Origin: an uncultured Bacteroidota bacterium
GTDB taxonomy: Bacteria > Bacteroidota > Bacteroidia > B-17B0 > Aurantibacillaceae
Assembly (NCBI GenBank): GCA_903893815.1
Contig: CAITNS010000053.1
Span: forward strand, 1 to 64,000
Length of the DNA: 64,000 nucleotides
Direction of reading: 5' to 3'
The notes below the pieces were generated by a model. That model was not told where the DNA came from and made no database searches. It was given only the letters and a program-made list of their open reading frames with translations. Made by a program: the position numbers and the translations under genes. This document shows positions 28,697-37,690 of the stretch, one piece after another (the first letter of the stretch is position 1; each line of letters starts with the position of its first letter).

Positions 28697-28718
28697 ACAG
28701 GTCGCTCCTATGGAGCTA
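28697..28718. repeat. Right inverted repeat of the RAYT-like element
   Basis: Reverse complement of the left repeat with one mismatch, carrying GCTCCTATGGAGC. It begins 3 nt upstream of the transposase start codon, so it also lies in the promoter/5' region of the gene. Confidence 0.75.
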
Positions 28719-28752
28719 ATATTATTATTGTTTTTATTCTACTACAAATAGT

Positions 28753-28769
28753 ATGTCCCGATGGGACAT
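28753..28769. repeat. Perfect GTCCC palindrome next to the RAYT element
   Basis: ATGTCCC-GAT-GGGACAT, a 7-bp perfect stem with a 3-nt loop. It is a different palindrome sequence from the flanking repeats, lying 35 nt outside the right one. Confidence 0.6.
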
Positions 28770-28860
28770 TAACAAATTGTAATAAGTATTTTAAAACACA
28801 AAATTAAATATTACCTGATACTACCTTGCTATAATTTGTAGCATTATAAATTAATTTCTA

Positions 28861-28893
28861 AAAAAATGCCTTCCGCTATGCGGAAGGCATTTT
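28861..28893 (-). terminator. Rho-independent terminator of gcvP
   Basis: A 13-bp perfect stem (AAAATGCCTTCCG and its complement) with a 5-nt loop, followed by T residues on the minus strand, about 21 nt past the gcvP stop. Confidence 0.88.
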
Positions 28894-28913
28894 ATAATTT
28901 AATCTATTACTGA

Positions 28914-31772
28914 TTAAGCATTCACCGCTTCTTCCATATAAGATTCAATTGGAGCGCAAGAACACACTAAATTTCTATCACCGTAAGCACTATCAACTTT
29001 AGCAACACTTGGCCAAAATTTATTGGCTACAACCCATTGTAATGGATATGCTGCTTTTTGACGAGAGTATGGTTTTTTCCAATCATCAGCCACTACTAAT
29101 TTACAAGTGTGTGGTGCATTTTTAATAACGTTATCTGTTTTATCATATTTGCCGTCAATAATTTCTTGTATTTCTTTACGAATAGAAATCATAGCTTCAC
29201 AAAAACGATCTAACTCGGCTTTTGATTCAGATTCTGTTGGTTCAACCATTAAGGTATTTACAACTGGGAAAGCAACCGTTGGTGCATGGAAACCGTAATC
29301 CATTAAACGTTTTGCCATATCAGCTACCTCAACACCTGATGCCATTTTAAAATCATTACAATCTAAAATCATTTCGTGAGCGCAACGACCGTTTTTACCA
29401 GTATATAAAATTTTGTAAGAAGGCGATAACAACTCTTTCATGTAGTTAGCATTTAAAATAGCCATTTCGGTGGCTTGTTTTAAACCATCAAAACCTAACA
29501 TTTTAATATAACCGTAAGAGATTAATAAAATTAACGCGCTACCATAAGGTGCTGCCGAAACTGCTGTTATTCCTTTATCGCCGCTTGTATTCACGATTGT
29601 ATGTGAAGGTAAAAAAGGCACTAATTTTTCTACTACACCAATTGGTCCCATTCCTGGGCCACCACCACCGTGAGGAATTGCAAATGTTTTATGTAAATTT
29701 AAGTGACAAACATCCGCACCAATATTCCCGGGAGAGGTTAACCCAACTTGGGCATTCATGTTAGCACCGTCCATATAAACTAAACCACCATTATCGTGAA
29801 TTAATTTAGTGATGTCAGTAATAGATTCTTCATACACACCATGTGTTGATGGATAAGTAACCATTAAACATGATAGATTATCTTTATGTAATTCTACTTT
29901 TTCTTTTAAATCAGTTAAATCAATGTTACCTTTATCATCACATTTTGAAATAATGATTTTCATACCTGCCATAGCCGCAGATGCCGGATTAGTGCCATGT
30001 GCCGAAGATGGGATAATTGCTACGTTACGGTGTGCATTTCCATTGGCGATATGATAAGCTCTAATCACCATTAAACCTGCGTACTCACCTTGAGCACCAG
30101 AGTTCGGTTGAAAGCTCATGCGAGCAAAACCAGTAATCTCCGATAAATCTTTATTTAATTGTTCAATTAACTCCGCATAACCTTGCGCTTGATTAACGGG
30201 AACAAATGGATGAATACTTGCAAACTCTGGCCATGTTAAAGGCAATAACTCAGAAGCGGCGTTTAATTTCATTGTACAAGAACCTAAAGAAATCATTGAA
30301 TGAACTAATGATAAATCTTTATTTTCTAAACGTTTAATATAACGCATCATTTCACTTTCACTATGATAAGAGTTGAAAGTTGGATGAGTTAAGTACGAGG
30401 ATGAACGTTTTAAATTTGATAAAGAGATTACATTTGAAGTATTTGGCACAGCTGTTAATTCAATTCCAAAAATAGATAAAATATCTACTAAATCTTGTTG
30501 TTCAACAGTTTGGTCTAATGAAATACCGATATGTCTATCGTCTACTTTTCTGAAATTAATTTCTTTAGCCTCTGCTGCTGCAATAATTTTATCTGCATCA
30601 CAAGCAACAATTATAGTATCAAAATATAATTTAGTTTTAACTTCAAAGTCATAACTTTTTAAGGCACCAACAATTGTATCTGTAGCGTTATGAACACCTT
30701 GAGCAATGGCTTTAATACCTTCTTGTCCATGATACACGGCATACATACTAGCCATAATCGCTAATAAGGCTTGTGCCGTACAAATATTAGATGTTGCTTT
30801 ATCACGTTTGATATGCTGCTCACGAGTTTGCAAAGCCATACGCAATGCCGGATTTCCTTCTGCATCAATAGATACACCAATGATACGTCCTGGAATTAAA
30901 CGCTTGTAATCTTCTTTACAAGTAAAGAAAGCTGCGTGAGGTCCGCCATAACCTAATGGCACACCAAAACGTTGAGAGTTACCCACCACGCAATCAGCAC
31001 CCCACTCGCCTGGAGGAGTTAATAAAGCTAAAGCTAATAAATCGGTAGCCACAACCACTTGAACTTCTTTAGCATGTGCATTCGCTACAAATGTTTTGTA
31101 ATCGTTTGCTTCACCATTAATATCTGGATATTGAATTAAAGCTCCAAAGAACGAATCATCTAATGATACTGTGTTAGCATCACCAATGACTAATTCAATT
31201 CCATAAGGTACTGCACGTGTTCTAACCACATCAATCGTTTGTGGAAAAACCGTACTACTAATAAAAAACTTATTACCACCGTTAGCAATTTTTGCTTTGC
31301 TACGGTTACTATAAAACATAAATAGGGCTTCGGCAGCTGCTGTTGCTTCATCTAATAAAGAGGCGTTAGCAATTGGCATCGCTGTCAAATCCATTACCAT
31401 GGTTTGGAAATTTAAAATCGCTTCTAAACGTCCTTGTGCAATCTCAGCTTGGTATGGCGTGTAAGCTGTGTACCAACCTGGATTTTCTAAAATATTACGC
31501 TGAATAACTGCTGGTAAAATGTTGTTGTAATACCCTAAACCAATGTAAGAACGAAATACCTTGTTCTTTTTACCTAACGCTTTTAAGTGTTTAGAGTATT
31601 GATACTCGCTCATAGCTGGCGCTACGCGCAACGGTTGTTTTAAACGAATTCCTGAAGGCACAGTTTGGCTAATTAATTCATCAACAGATGAAACGCCAAT
31701 TTTGGCCAACATTTGTTTAATTTCATTTTCACGTGGACCGTTATGACGGGAAACAAATTTATCAGTAGTCAT
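28914..31772 (-). CDS. gcvP: Glycine dehydrogenase (P protein of the glycine cleavage system)
   Basis: 952 residues, the full-length fused P protein. Decarboxylates glycine with PLP and passes the aminomethyl group to lipoylated GcvH. The N-terminal half starts FVSRHNGPRENEIKQML and contains YTPYQAEIAQGRLEAILNFQ. The C-terminal half carries the PLP lysine (Lys695) in HLNLHKTFAIPHGGGGPG. No gcvT or gcvH is adjacent, so the system is dispersed. No glycine riboswitch is visible upstream. An 8-bp inverted repeat (31812-31819 with 31844-31851) lies 40-80 nt before the start and might be an operator. Confidence 0.95.
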   Translation of the reverse strand: MTTDKFVSRHNGPRENEIKQMLAKIGVSSVDELISQTVPSGIRLKQPLRVAPAMSEYQYSKHLKALGKKNKVFRSYIGLGYYNNILPAVIQRNILENPGWYTAYTPYQAEIAQGRLEAILNFQTMVMDLTAMPIANASLLDEATAAAEALFMFYSNRSKAKIANGGNKFFISSTVFPQTIDVVRTRAVPYGIELVIGDANTVSLDDSFFGALIQYPDINGEANDYKTFVANAHAKEVQVVVATDLLALALLTPPGEWGADCVVGNSQRFGVPLGYGGPHAAFFTCKEDYKRLIPGRIIGVSIDAEGNPALRMALQTREQHIKRDKATSNICTAQALLAIMASMYAVYHGQEGIKAIAQGVHNATDTIVGALKSYDFEVKTKLYFDTIIVACDADKIIAAAEAKEINFRKVDDRHIGISLDQTVEQQDLVDILSIFGIELTAVPNTSNVISLSNLKRSSSYLTHPTFNSYHSESEMMRYIKRLENKDLSLVHSMISLGSCTMKLNAASELLPLTWPEFASIHPFVPVNQAQGYAELIEQLNKDLSEITGFARMSFQPNSGAQGEYAGLMVIRAYHIANGNAHRNVAIIPSSAHGTNPASAAMAGMKIIISKCDDKGNIDLTDLKEKVELHKDNLSCLMVTYPSTHGVYEESITDITKLIHDNGGLVYMDGANMNAQVGLTSPGNIGADVCHLNLHKTFAIPHGGGGPGMGPIGVVEKLVPFLPSHTIVNTSGDKGITAVSAAPYGSALILLISYGYIKMLGFDGLKQATEMAILNANYMKELLSPSYKILYTGKNGRCAHEMILDCNDFKMASGVEVADMAKRLMDYGFHAPTVAFPVVNTLMVEPTESESKAELDRFCEAMISIRKEIQEIIDGKYDKTDNVIKNAPHTCKLVVADDWKKPYSRQKAAYPLQWVVANKFWPSVAKVDSAYGDRNLVCSCAPIESYMEEAVNA

Positions 31773-31811
31773 ATGTAATTTATTTATTGTTTTTAGTTGT
31801 CATATGGTATA

Positions 31812-31851
31812 GCCATGTTATGTAATAAGTTTACAAAAATGGAAACATGGC
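31812..31851. promoter_or_regulatory. Inverted repeat upstream of gcvP
   Basis: GCCATGTT and AACATGGC, 24 nt apart, lie upstream of gcvP. They could be a regulator site or chance. No consensus promoter was found with them. Confidence 0.25.
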
Positions 31852-31964
31852 CATTTCATATATAATTGTTTTTAAGAGGTACAAATTTAAGGAAATTCCT
31901 ATCTCTTAAGTAACGTACTTTTCAACCGATTGTTTATAAGATTTTTGGGATGATTTTGGACAGT

Positions 31965-33434
31965 TTACAAGATAACTCTCACCACCAAAGTCCCTGTCCT
32001 TCCGAAATACTTAAGCCCTTTAAGACGGATGCCTTGATTTTTATAAAAGCTCATATTATAAGGTGGAAATAATACTAAATAGTCATACTCTTTAATTTTA
32101 TGAGCGTCGTAATTATTTCTTAAAACCACTTGTGTATTGAGTTGCTCTGCGGCAAAGGGATATTTATAGTGCTGCGTCATTTGATAATAGTTTCGGTAAA
32201 CTCCATATAACTCACCTGTTAAACCTACCTTCTTAGTCCCAATGCTTTTTAGATAATCAAAACACAATTTAGAATCTTCTTGCTGATAATAATCAAAGGT
32301 TTTACTAAAATTAATGGTGCTTATAAAATGAATAGCAATAACAGCCGTGCAAGCATAAAGCACTATTGTTTTTATTTTATTTTTGGTGACTATAGAACTC
32401 ACAAAACCAACCAATACCAATGCAATTAATGGATAAAGCATTAAGCAGGTTCGGTAAGTAGGATATAACACATCAAACCACCATTTATTAATAATCATCA
32501 AGGCAAACATCAATAACAAAAGACTTGACGATAATCTATACCAAACTATTTTATGCTGTTTAAAGGCAAGGATGCCGAACAATGACGTTCCAATAACTAC
32601 TGCAAAAAATAGGTAAGCTAATAATTGCATGGCGTTTGTATTGAATTTACCATATATATGTGTGTCAATCATCCCTGCAAAAACTGAAGTCACCAATTCC
32701 TCGCCTCCATAATCACCAATATCGTTTGAGCATTCGGTCATAAACTTTAACGCACGTAACACCAGCCATGCAATTGCTAAGGCATAAATCCATTCTATAT
32801 AAAATAGTTTTTGTTTACTGAATTCTAGTCCTTGCTTTAAATAAAAAAGATAGAAATAAATTATACTAAAAGCTGCAAAAAAATAAAAGAAATTAAAATT
32901 AGCAATGGCTGCCATGCCTGCAAAAAATAGAGATAGTGTTGCCATGTTTCTTTTTGACTTACCAGCAGATAGATTGCTATTTTTAATGGCGATGCTCACA
33001 CAAATAAGCGCTAAGCTTTCAAACATTAAACCAGCGGCGTAACCACGCGCTAAGCCTAAATAATCTATTAAAAAAGGATTTAATAAAGCGATTGCAAAAG
33101 CAAAAAACTTAGTAGGAAAATCTTTTAAACTTTTAATCCAAAAATAAGCGCTGGTTAAAAACACTCCTGCCGAAAAAACACTGAACCATCGCAACTGACT
33201 TGCTTTTTCTAAACCCAATAATACCGATGCTTTTATGGCTAAAAAATTAAACCAATGTGTATTGCCAGTGCACAAAGTTTCTACATACCAAAAATGTTTT
33301 ACATTGTAAAAAGAATAGGCCTCATCATGTGTCATGACCAAACTCACTGCACGGGCAACCACATAAAACATCAAGGCATATATCAAACAAAAGAAAATGA
33401 TATTAGCGATGAATCGTGTTTTGATGTTTTGCAT
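31965..33434 (-). CDS. Multi-pass membrane protein, GT-C glycosyltransferase-like
   Basis: 489 residues with about eleven hydrophobic helices and a C-terminal soluble tail. The first extracytoplasmic loop has MTHDEAYSFYNVKHFW. An acidic pair here followed by an aromatic stretch is the usual signature of GT-C (GT39/ArnT/PMT-like) glycosyltransferases that use lipid-linked sugars. The loop between helices also has a DYLGLARGYAAG segment typical of this family in Bacteroidota. It would act on the periplasmic side. Donor and acceptor are unknown, and no polysaccharide genes are nearby. It lies 192 nt upstream of gcvP on the same strand. Confidence 0.6.
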   Translation of the reverse strand: MQNIKTRFIANIIFFCLIYALMFYVVARAVSLVMTHDEAYSFYNVKHFWYVETLCTGNTHWFNFLAIKASVLLGLEKASQLRWFSVFSAGVFLTSAYFWIKSLKDFPTKFFAFAIALLNPFLIDYLGLARGYAAGLMFESLALICVSIAIKNSNLSAGKSKRNMATLSLFFAGMAAIANFNFFYFFAAFSIIYFYLFYLKQGLEFSKQKLFYIEWIYALAIAWLVLRALKFMTECSNDIGDYGGEELVTSVFAGMIDTHIYGKFNTNAMQLLAYLFFAVVIGTSLFGILAFKQHKIVWYRLSSSLLLLMFALMIINKWWFDVLYPTYRTCLMLYPLIALVLVGFVSSIVTKNKIKTIVLYACTAVIAIHFISTINFSKTFDYYQQEDSKLCFDYLKSIGTKKVGLTGELYGVYRNYYQMTQHYKYPFAAEQLNTQVVLRNNYDAHKIKEYDYLVLFPPYNMSFYKNQGIRLKGLKYFGRTGTLVVRVIL

Positions 33435-33458
33435 AAATTAAATATACAAATTTTTATA

Positions 33459-33508
33459 TAGAACGCTGATGACGCTGATGGTTATGATTAATTAAGATTT
33501 TTTCTGTG
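33459..33508. repeat. Dispersed AACGCTGAT-type repeat, second copy
   Basis: ATAGAACGCTGATGACGCTGAT followed by TTATGATTAATTAAGATTTTTT in overlapping pieces. It matches the reverse complement of the right part of the element at 9201-9311. Confidence 0.6.
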
Positions 33509-33548
33509 CACCCTAGTAGCTCTATCGGAACGAAAAAAAGGTTGTTTT

Positions 33549-33686
33549 AACCACATACATAGGTTAAATAAGTGAAAGGTCTACATGAGAAGCTACGCTT
33601 ATACATAGTAGGCTATGTGAAAGAAACTTATTTCTCTGTCTCAGCCTGCCCTTGTTCTACTTTTTTATATGTTTCTGTGTGGCTAT
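33549..33686. repeat. CACATAG-family inverted repeat, copy 1
   Basis: The left end is AACCACATACATAG and the right end TTTCTGTGTGGCTATT. The interior AGCTACGCTTATACATAGTA and GGCTATGTGAAAG parallels copy 2 (44598-44741), so the copies share more than their ends. No ORF is seen inside. Confidence 0.6.
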
Positions 33687-33709
33687 TATTTATAGAATAG
33701 CATTCCATA

Positions 33710-33740
33710 AAAAAAGCTCCGCATTTCTGCGAAGCTTTTA
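33710..33740 (-). terminator. Terminator of the TatA/prolyl-isomerase operon
   Basis: On the minus strand, AAAAGCTTCGCA and TGCGGAGCTTTT form a 12-bp stem with one G-T pair and a GAAA tetraloop, then a T tract. It lies about 40 nt past the last gene. Confidence 0.85.
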
Positions 33741-33781
33741 GCATTTTTGACTTCGAAAAGCTCAGTCACCATTTTATAATC

Positions 33782-34846
33782 TTAGTTTACTTTAATTAAT
33801 TCTACATCAAACACTAACCAAGAGTTTGGTGGAATTACTGGTGGGTAACCATTTGCTCCGTAACCTAAGTTAGATGGAATAATTAATTTCGCTTTACCAC
33901 CTGGTTTTAATAATTGTAAGCCTTCTGTCCAACCCGGAATTACTTGATTTAAGCCAAACGTCGCTGGCTGACCTCTATCTACAGAACTATCAAACTTGTT
34001 ACCGTTTAATAAATATCCAGAATAATGAACCGTTACACTGCTAGTAGCTTTTGGAGCTTCGCCTTCACCTTCTTTTTCGATAATATAACGTAAACCACTT
34101 GCTGTTGTTTTAGCAGAACCATAGGTTTCGTTTAATGTTTTATCCATTTTTTCAGCTTCTGCTTTAGCTTTAGCTTCTGCTTTAGCACCAGCATTTGCTT
34201 TTTCGAACTCAAATGTTTTAGCAGCATCAAAAGATTCTGCTTCTTTTCCTTTACGTAAAATTACTAGATGTTTTAATACATCATTTCCTTTAATAGAATC
34301 AACAACATTTTGTCCTTGAATTACATGACCAAACACCGTATGCTTGCCATTTAACCAATCAGTTTTTACGTGAGTAATAAAAAATTGAGAACCATTCGTT
34401 CCAGGGCCAGCATTAGCCATTGATAAAATACCAGGACCTGTATGCTGTAATGTTTCGTCAATCTCATCTCCAAATTTATATCCTGGATCTCCAGTTCCTG
34501 TTCCAAGTGGGCAACCACCTTGAATCATGAAATTAGGAATCACACGGTGAAATTTCAAACTATCATAATAAGGAACGCCATCCGCTTTTGCTGTGTTTTT
34601 GATAGCACCTTCTGCTAAGCCAACAAAGTTACCCACCGTCATTGGTGTTTTTTTAAATTCTAAGGCGCAATAAATATCACCTTTAGAAGTTTCAAATTTG
34701 GCATACATGCCATCGGGTTGTTTACTTAAAAATTCTTTATCCATTTTACTTAGTTTTGCTTTTTTAGGTTTTTTAGGTTTGTCTGGGTTTGCTAATAATC
34801 CTATGGATACAAGCGCAAACAAAGAGGCTAAAATTATTTTTTTCAT
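33782..34846 (-). CDS. Cyclophilin-FKBP fusion prolyl isomerase
   Basis: 354 residues with a signal peptide (1-19). Residues about 45-205 are a cyclophilin domain ([34 protein letters not shown]). A Lys/Ala/Glu-rich linker follows, and residues about 255-354 are an FKBP domain ([57 protein letters not shown]). Both active-site sets look complete. Dual-family immunophilins of this cyclophilin-first order are known from Flavobacterium. It should be a periplasmic folding catalyst. It is the last gene of an operon encoding TatA and four isomerases. Confidence 0.92.
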   Translation of the reverse strand: MKKIILASLFALVSIGLLANPDKPKKPKKAKLSKMDKEFLSKQPDGMYAKFETSKGDIYCALEFKKTPMTVGNFVGLAEGAIKNTAKADGVPYYDSLKFHRVIPNFMIQGGCPLGTGTGDPGYKFGDEIDETLQHTGPGILSMANAGPGTNGSQFFITHVKTDWLNGKHTVFGHVIQGQNVVDSIKGNDVLKHLVILRKGKEAESFDAAKTFEFEKANAGAKAEAKAKAEAEKMDKTLNETYGSAKTTASGLRYIIEKEGEGEAPKATSSVTVHYSGYLLNGNKFDSSVDRGQPATFGLNQVIPGWTEGLQLLKPGGKAKLIIPSNLGYGANGYPPVIPPNSWLVFDVELIKVN

Positions 34847-34873
34847 TTTATTATAGTTTAATAATTATCTAAA

Positions 34874-35797
34874 TTATTGAGGCATTTGTGGCGCGGCACC
34901 TGCTTTAAAATCAATTAACTCTACTTCAAAAATTAAAGTTGAAAATGGAGGAATTTGAGCACCAGCTCCTCTTGGTCCGTAACCTAAATTAGATGGAATA
35001 ATGATTTTTGCTTTACTGCCTTTTGTCATTAATTGGATAGCTTCTGTCCAACCCGGAATAACTTGATTTAGAGGAAATTTAGCTGGCTCGCCTCTGTCAA
35101 CAGAACTATCAAATTTTGTTCCGTCTAATAACATACCTGTGTAATGCACAGTTACCTCATCTGTAGCAGTAGGATGCGCTGCACCTTTACCTTTTTGAGT
35201 TTCGATAAATACAATTCCGCTAGCTGTTGGAAGAGTTGTGATGTTATTTCCAGCTAAATAAGCGGCCATTTTAGGTTTTTCAGCTGCCTCTAAAGCTGCT
35301 ATTTCAGCTTCTTGCTTTTTCTGATTTTCTTCTAACTCTTTCTTTAATTTAACATCAACCATTTTAACAGTAATAAGTAATTTATCTCCAGGTTTTGCAA
35401 AAGGAGGTAAAGCTTCCATTTTGTTTGTTTTTAAGAAAAATGAATCAGCGCTAATAATGAAAGCAGCACTATCATTTTTAGCCATCATTTTAAGAGCGTC
35501 TTCTAAACTTCCAGCAAAAGAAGATTTAGGTAATATATAACGAACTGTTCCTGTTCCATCTTCAGAATTCATTCTTGAATCAAATAGAACAGAATCTGTT
35601 GGTGATTTTTTTAAGGCATAAATAATTTTAATACTTACTCCATCTCCTTCGGTAGCTTTTACGCCCGCTTCGTCTTGAGTAAAAAATTGGTAATGTAATC
35701 CGTTTTCTGCCTTTTCAAAGCCATCAAACTCAGATTTGTTACATGATACAAGTCCTAGCAAAGCTGCTGAACCTAAAAGCATAGTGATTTTGTTCAT
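34874..35797 (-). CDS. FKBP-type prolyl isomerase lipoprotein
   Basis: 307 residues. The lipobox GLVSC gives a lipidated Cys near 19. The first half (about 20-150) looks like a degenerate FKBP-like or N-terminal dimerisation region with a [18 protein letters not shown] end. A coiled linker follows (about 150-190). The C-terminal FKBP domain (about 200-300) is complete: [53 protein letters not shown]. It is likely anchored in the envelope. Its FKBP domain closely resembles that of the downstream fusion protein, suggesting duplication within the operon. Confidence 0.9.
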   Translation of the reverse strand: MNKITMLLGSAALLGLVSCNKSEFDGFEKAENGLHYQFFTQDEAGVKATEGDGVSIKIIYALKKSPTDSVLFDSRMNSEDGTGTVRYILPKSSFAGSLEDALKMMAKNDSAAFIISADSFFLKTNKMEALPPFAKPGDKLLITVKMVDVKLKKELEENQKKQEAEIAALEAAEKPKMAAYLAGNNITTLPTASGIVFIETQKGKGAAHPTATDEVTVHYTGMLLDGTKFDSSVDRGEPAKFPLNQVIPGWTEAIQLMTKGSKAKIIIPSNLGYGPRGAGAQIPPFSTLIFEVELIDFKAGAAPQMPQ

Positions 35798-35811
35798 TTT
35801 GTTTATTTTGT

Positions 35812-36690
35812 TTATTTTATATCTATTAATTTAATGTTGTAAACTAGTGAGGTATAAGGAGGAACAGAACCATTGCTACTTCCTAATTCGCCAAAAGCCA
35901 GTCGCGAAGGTACTATTATTTTTGTAGTTTCACCTTTTTTTAATGACCCAATAACAATATTTAACCCTTTAATTAGCTGATCTGGAGTTCCGTAGATATA
36001 CTCAATGCTTTGTTCGCAAGCATCTACTGGTTTTCCATCCAAAAAGAAACCTTGATAAGCCACTTTTACTTTTTTACCCCCCTCAACAGGCTCTAAATTA
36101 GTGACGCTTTTATGAATCGTGTAAATACCATTTCCGTCGAGCTTTACATACTTGTAATTTTGTAATAAATAGCTGTCGATGAGTTGAAGTTCTTGTAACT
36201 CTGTATCCCCTATATCACAAGCTTGAGAGATATTTTTAAGCGCTTCGTACTCTTGTTTTGAGATGATTTGAGTCAATTTTACATTTAACTTCACTAACGA
36301 ATCTCGTTTACAAAAATTGGGAACAATCGTATCGAAATAATTTCTAAAAAAAACAGAAGGATTAACCAAAAGAGAAACGCTATCACCTTCCACCATATTT
36401 AAAAAGTAATAGTTACAAGATCCCGCCAATAAATTAGAATTTAAGGCAACGAATAGCCCATTAGCGGCATCATGCTTAGTGTCCCAAAAAATGGAATCGG
36501 ATAAAGTTTTCATTTCGGCATCAAACACCACAACATTGTCTAATTGCGGTTTTTCATTTCCATCCCCAATAGATAGCAATTTAAAGTAAAAACCATTATC
36601 ATCTCTAGTATAACCTTCTATGTGTTGCTTTTTATCGCATCCAAAACAAACTAATAACACAAGAAAACATCCGGCAATTTTTTGAAGCAT
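35812..36690 (-). CDS. FKBP-like lipoprotein, divergent
   Basis: 292 residues. The lipobox VCFGC gives a lipidated Cys near 18. It has the same two-part layout as its downstream neighbour: a degenerate N-terminal half and a C-terminal FKBP domain (about 200-292) with [41 protein letters not shown] and [17 protein letters not shown]. Several aromatic active-site positions differ from active FKBPs (for example, the usual GWTEG is LIKGLN here), so isomerase activity may be weak or lost and a chaperone role is possible. Confidence 0.85.
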   Translation of the reverse strand: MLQKIAGCFLVLLVCFGCDKKQHIEGYTRDDNGFYFKLLSIGDGNEKPQLDNVVVFDAEMKTLSDSIFWDTKHDAANGLFVALNSNLLAGSCNYYFLNMVEGDSVSLLVNPSVFFRNYFDTIVPNFCKRDSLVKLNVKLTQIISKQEYEALKNISQACDIGDTELQELQLIDSYLLQNYKYVKLDGNGIYTIHKSVTNLEPVEGGKKVKVAYQGFFLDGKPVDACEQSIEYIYGTPDQLIKGLNIVIGSLKKGETTKIIVPSRLAFGELGSSNGSVPPYTSLVYNIKLIDIK

Positions 36691-36697
36691 TTCCTTA

Positions 36698-37258
36698 TTA
36701 GTTATGAGATTGTTTTTTTACGGAAATGATTTCGATATCATAAATAATGGGAGACATCGGCGGTATTTTTTTTGAATCCCCTAACAAGCCATGAGCTAAA
36801 TGGGAAGGAATTAATATTTTGGCTTTATCGCCCGATTTTAGGTATAAAACTGCTTTGTGTAAACCATCTTCAATGTTTTCCATTCCAACCACAAATTCTT
36901 TTGGACCATCTGTTTTGGAGGAATAGCATTCTGTGCCATTTAATAAAGAAACTTTGTAATTAATTTTTATAATATCGTCAGTTTTTATTGAATCACCCTT
37001 TTCAGAAGGACTGTAAACATAATAACGAATACCGCTATTAGTTTTAACAAAAGGCATTTCATGAGATTTTTGATAATAATCCATCTCATCACTTTCTTTA
37101 ATAACTACTTGCTGATTTGCTTTCACAAACTGATCTTTAACCTTTTGCTTGTTAAAAGAGTCGTTTTCTATATTTTGATGATCTGGCCCACAAGCTGCAA
37201 AAGCAGCGAATAAAACTACCAAGAACCAGTATTTTTTGAAAGCAGATTGCAAAGCCAT
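36698..37258 (-). CDS. gldI: GldI-like FKBP-type prolyl isomerase lipoprotein
   Basis: 186 residues, matching the length of GldI, the gliding-associated prolyl isomerase. The lipobox AFAAC puts the lipidated Cys near 23. A spacer is followed by one FKBP domain (about 80-182): SGIRYYVYSPSEKGD, IKINYKVSLLNGTECYSS, GLHKAVLYLKSGDKAKILIPS and IPPMSPIIYDIEII. In Flavobacterium johnsoniae GldI supports gliding, probably by folding envelope or T9SS proteins. That fits a genome carrying gldKLMN, although the two loci are 18 kb apart. The GldI assignment rests on length and architecture. Confidence 0.75.
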   Translation of the reverse strand: MALQSAFKKYWFLVVLFAAFAACGPDHQNIENDSFNKQKVKDQFVKANQQVVIKESDEMDYYQKSHEMPFVKTNSGIRYYVYSPSEKGDSIKTDDIIKINYKVSLLNGTECYSSKTDGPKEFVVGMENIEDGLHKAVLYLKSGDKAKILIPSHLAHGLLGDSKKIPPMSPIIYDIEIISVKKQSHN

Positions 37259-37275
37259 TTAACGAATTGAAGTAA

Positions 37276-37536
37276 TTATTTATTATCAGAAAGTGTGTCT
37301 ACTTCCTTTTTAACTTCTTGGATATGTTCTTGAATAGTGTTGGTAATCCCACCAGTTCCTTGCATCACATCCTTTTGAATACCATTGGCAGCATCTTTAA
37401 ATTCACGAATACCCTTACCAAGAGCTTTAGCAATACTTGGCACTCCTTTACCTCCAAACATTAACAAAATAACAAGGAGAATTAAAACAACCTCACCGCC
37501 ACCTAAATTTAAAAATAAAATAAAAGAAGAGTTCAT
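37276..37536 (-). CDS. tatA: Twin-arginine translocase subunit TatA
   Basis: 86 residues from the ATG at 37536. An upstream in-frame ATG at 37551 would add five residues, but the inner start gives a normal TatA. There is one N-terminal helix (LGGGEVVLILLVILLMFG), then the hinge GGKGVPSIAKALGKGIREFKDA and a polar charged tail, exactly the TatA layout. It forms the protein-conducting pore of the Tat system. It is the first gene of the prolyl-isomerase operon. The S66 peptidase at 26280 is a plausible Tat substrate. Confidence 0.88.
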   Translation of the reverse strand: MNSSFILFLNLGGGEVVLILLVILLMFGGKGVPSIAKALGKGIREFKDAANGIQKDVMQGTGGITNTIQEHIQEVKKEVDTLSDNK

Positions 37537-37690
37537 GCCACAAAAATACAAATAAGAATATAAGAATGAGGTTATTTATGCGACGAATATCCATTTTTTG
37601 TTAACTAAAATGGTAGGATTTAATAAATAAATGTTATATTTTTGTGATAATTACTCACAAACTATTTTTTGTCAATTTAATAGATATAAC

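Larger units (their letters stand above)
33435..33781. other. Non-coding repeat island
   Basis: This 347-nt gap holds no ORF that I would call. It contains four separate elements: an AACGCTGAT-type repeat (33459-33508), a CACATAG-type inverted repeat (33549-33686), the terminator of the prolyl-isomerase operon (33710-33740) and a CTTCGA...CTCAGTCACC repeat (33748-33770). Confidence 0.6.

Noticed and set aside
28562-28807. Plus-strand ORF of 81 codons over the transposase start
   Set aside because: Antisense to the Y1 transposase and running through inverted repeats. Composition does not look coding.
33435-33781. Small RNA gene or CRISPR in the repeat island
   Set aside because: The repeats are inverted, not direct and regularly spaced, and each matches a dispersed family found in other gaps.
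37631-37690. Upstream start for the GEVED protein
   Set aside because: It would put 20 polar residues before a perfect signal peptide and overlaps a promoter-like TATTTTTG box.
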